Translations under genes and position numbers: made by a program | Source: Parendozoicomonas callyspongiae | Lineage (GTDB): Bacteria; Pseudomonadota; Gammaproteobacteria; Pseudomonadales; Endozoicomonadaceae | Direction: 5' to 3' | Length of the DNA: 64,000 nucleotides | NCBI RefSeq assembly: GCF_023502345.1 | Contig: NZ_JAMFLX010000001.1 | Location: 124,001-188,000 of the forward strand | Notes under the pieces: generated by a model | Told to the model about the DNA's origin: nothing | Databases searched by the model: none | The model's input: only the letters and a program-made list of their open reading frames with translations | Shown: in pieces, positions 63,481-64,000 of the stretch | How positions within the stretch are numbered: the stretch's first letter is position 1 | Layout: each line of letters begins with the position of its first letter

Positions 63481-64000
63481 TACTTGCCTCCCTCGGACGA
63501 ATATTGTCCTGTGTACTTACCGTCCTTTTTGTAATCAAGAATATCCCTGGGGGTGACCACTTCCTTGGTGTTATTGCCCCAGGCATTTCGCTCGTAAGTG
63601 ATAACAGCCGCCATATCGACTTCACTCAGCTGATCTTTGAACGCCTGCATGGCCGTTCCCTTCACACCATAGAGCAGGACTTCGATGTGTCTGCCGATCT
63701 TGTCCCGGTCAACAGCAATGGCATTTCCCTTAAGCGGCGGGAACATTGGCGGAATACCCTGTCCATTAGCCTGGTGACAGGCCACACAAACCTTGGTGTA
63801 AACCTCTTCACCGCGGGTCATCAGCTCATCCATGGTCCAGTCTTTCTGGGTCAATTCCTTGATCTTCTCAGCTTCAGCCCGCTTGCCTTCCAGCCATTCC
63901 TGATACTCATCCATAGGACGGGCATCAACAACGATGGGCATAAAGCCATGATCCTTGCCGCAAAGTTCGGCACACTGACCACGGTAGATCCCCGGCGTGT
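63480..64000 (-). CDS. coxB: Cytochrome c oxidase subunit II with fused cytochrome c domain, 5' end missing
   Basis: The frame continues to the right edge, so only the C-terminal part is present. It begins within the CuA site: the sequence YRGQCAELCGKDHGFMPI gives both cysteines, Glu, His and Met of the binuclear copper centre. A linker (EYQEWLEGKRAEAEK) leads to a cytochrome c domain with heme site CVACH and Met-ligand region GTAMQAF, so this is the caa3-like fused form found in Pseudomonas. The stop overlaps the coxA start by one base. Confidence 0.97.
   Translation of the reverse strand, partial: TPGIYRGQCAELCGKDHGFMPIVVDARPMDEYQEWLEGKRAEAEKIKELTQKDWTMDELMTRGEEVYTKVCVACHQANGQGIPPMFPPLKGNAIAVDRDKIGRHIEVLLYGVKGTAMQAFKDQLSEVDMAAVITYERNAWGNNTKEVVTPRDILDYKKDGKYTGQYSSEGGK

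Overview
The window is chromosomal DNA of a Gammaproteobacterium, most like a marine Oceanospirillales/Pseudomonadales-type organism. Gene order repeatedly matches Pseudomonas: sahR-metK next to tkt; pilGHIJ-chpA-chpC then gshB-tonB3-yqgE-ruvX; pilTU-yggS-proC-yggT-metXW-DUF4426-rdgB-hemW; dsbA-c4-c5-engB-polA-thrB; zur-znuCB; and the aa3 oxidase cluster. Between these conserved blocks sit secreted or low-complexity proteins I do not recognise, a pattern that would fit a host-associated marine genus such as Endozoicomonas. That genus assignment is inference only. No tRNA, rRNA, CRISPR array, prophage or intact insertion sequence was seen.

Layout. 1-6.5 kb: a secreted protein truncated by the window edge, transketolase, a 153-bp foldback element, another unknown secreted protein, and peptidase T. 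7-15 kb: the proline transporter PutP, then the S-adenosylmethionine cycle (sahR-metK and ahcY-metF, each behind a matching operator that overlaps its -35 box), interrupted by an unknown secreted coiled-coil protein. 15-26 kb: rsmE, an unknown secreted protein, and the Pil-Chp twitching chemosensory cluster on the minus strand. 26-31 kb: glutathione synthetase, TonB3-like protein, YqgE, RuvX, and the pilus retraction ATPases PilT and PilU. 31-38.7 kb: yggS, proC, yggT, a glycine-rich membrane protein, metX-metW, DUF4426, rdgB, hemW. 38.7-47.3 kb: EEP-family hydrolase, DsbA, cytochromes c4 and c5, EngB, a candidate sRNA, an unknown secreted protein, and DNA polymerase I. 47.4-56 kb: DUF2782 lipoprotein, homoserine kinase, two unrecognised proteins, an alkaline-phosphatase-fold hydrolase, zur-znuC-znuB, and a small lipoprotein. 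56-64 kb: SCO1, heme O and heme A synthases, a SCO-like protein, SURF1, DUF2909, COX III, Cox11, COX I, and the 3' part of COX II running off the right edge.

Main non-coding observations: (1) a candidate sRNA between polA and engB, in the position and orientation of Spot 42/ErsA, with a sigma-E/AlgU-type promoter; (2) two SahR-type operators with identical architecture; (3) a Shine-Dalgarno sequence separated from the metF start by a hairpin; (4) a dispersed, sometimes tandem 15-19 bp repeat confined to the right part of the window; (5) a foldback element upstream of an unknown secreted protein and a REP-like hairpin inside the pil-chp operon. All readings were made by eye; no homology search, folding or composition calculation was run.
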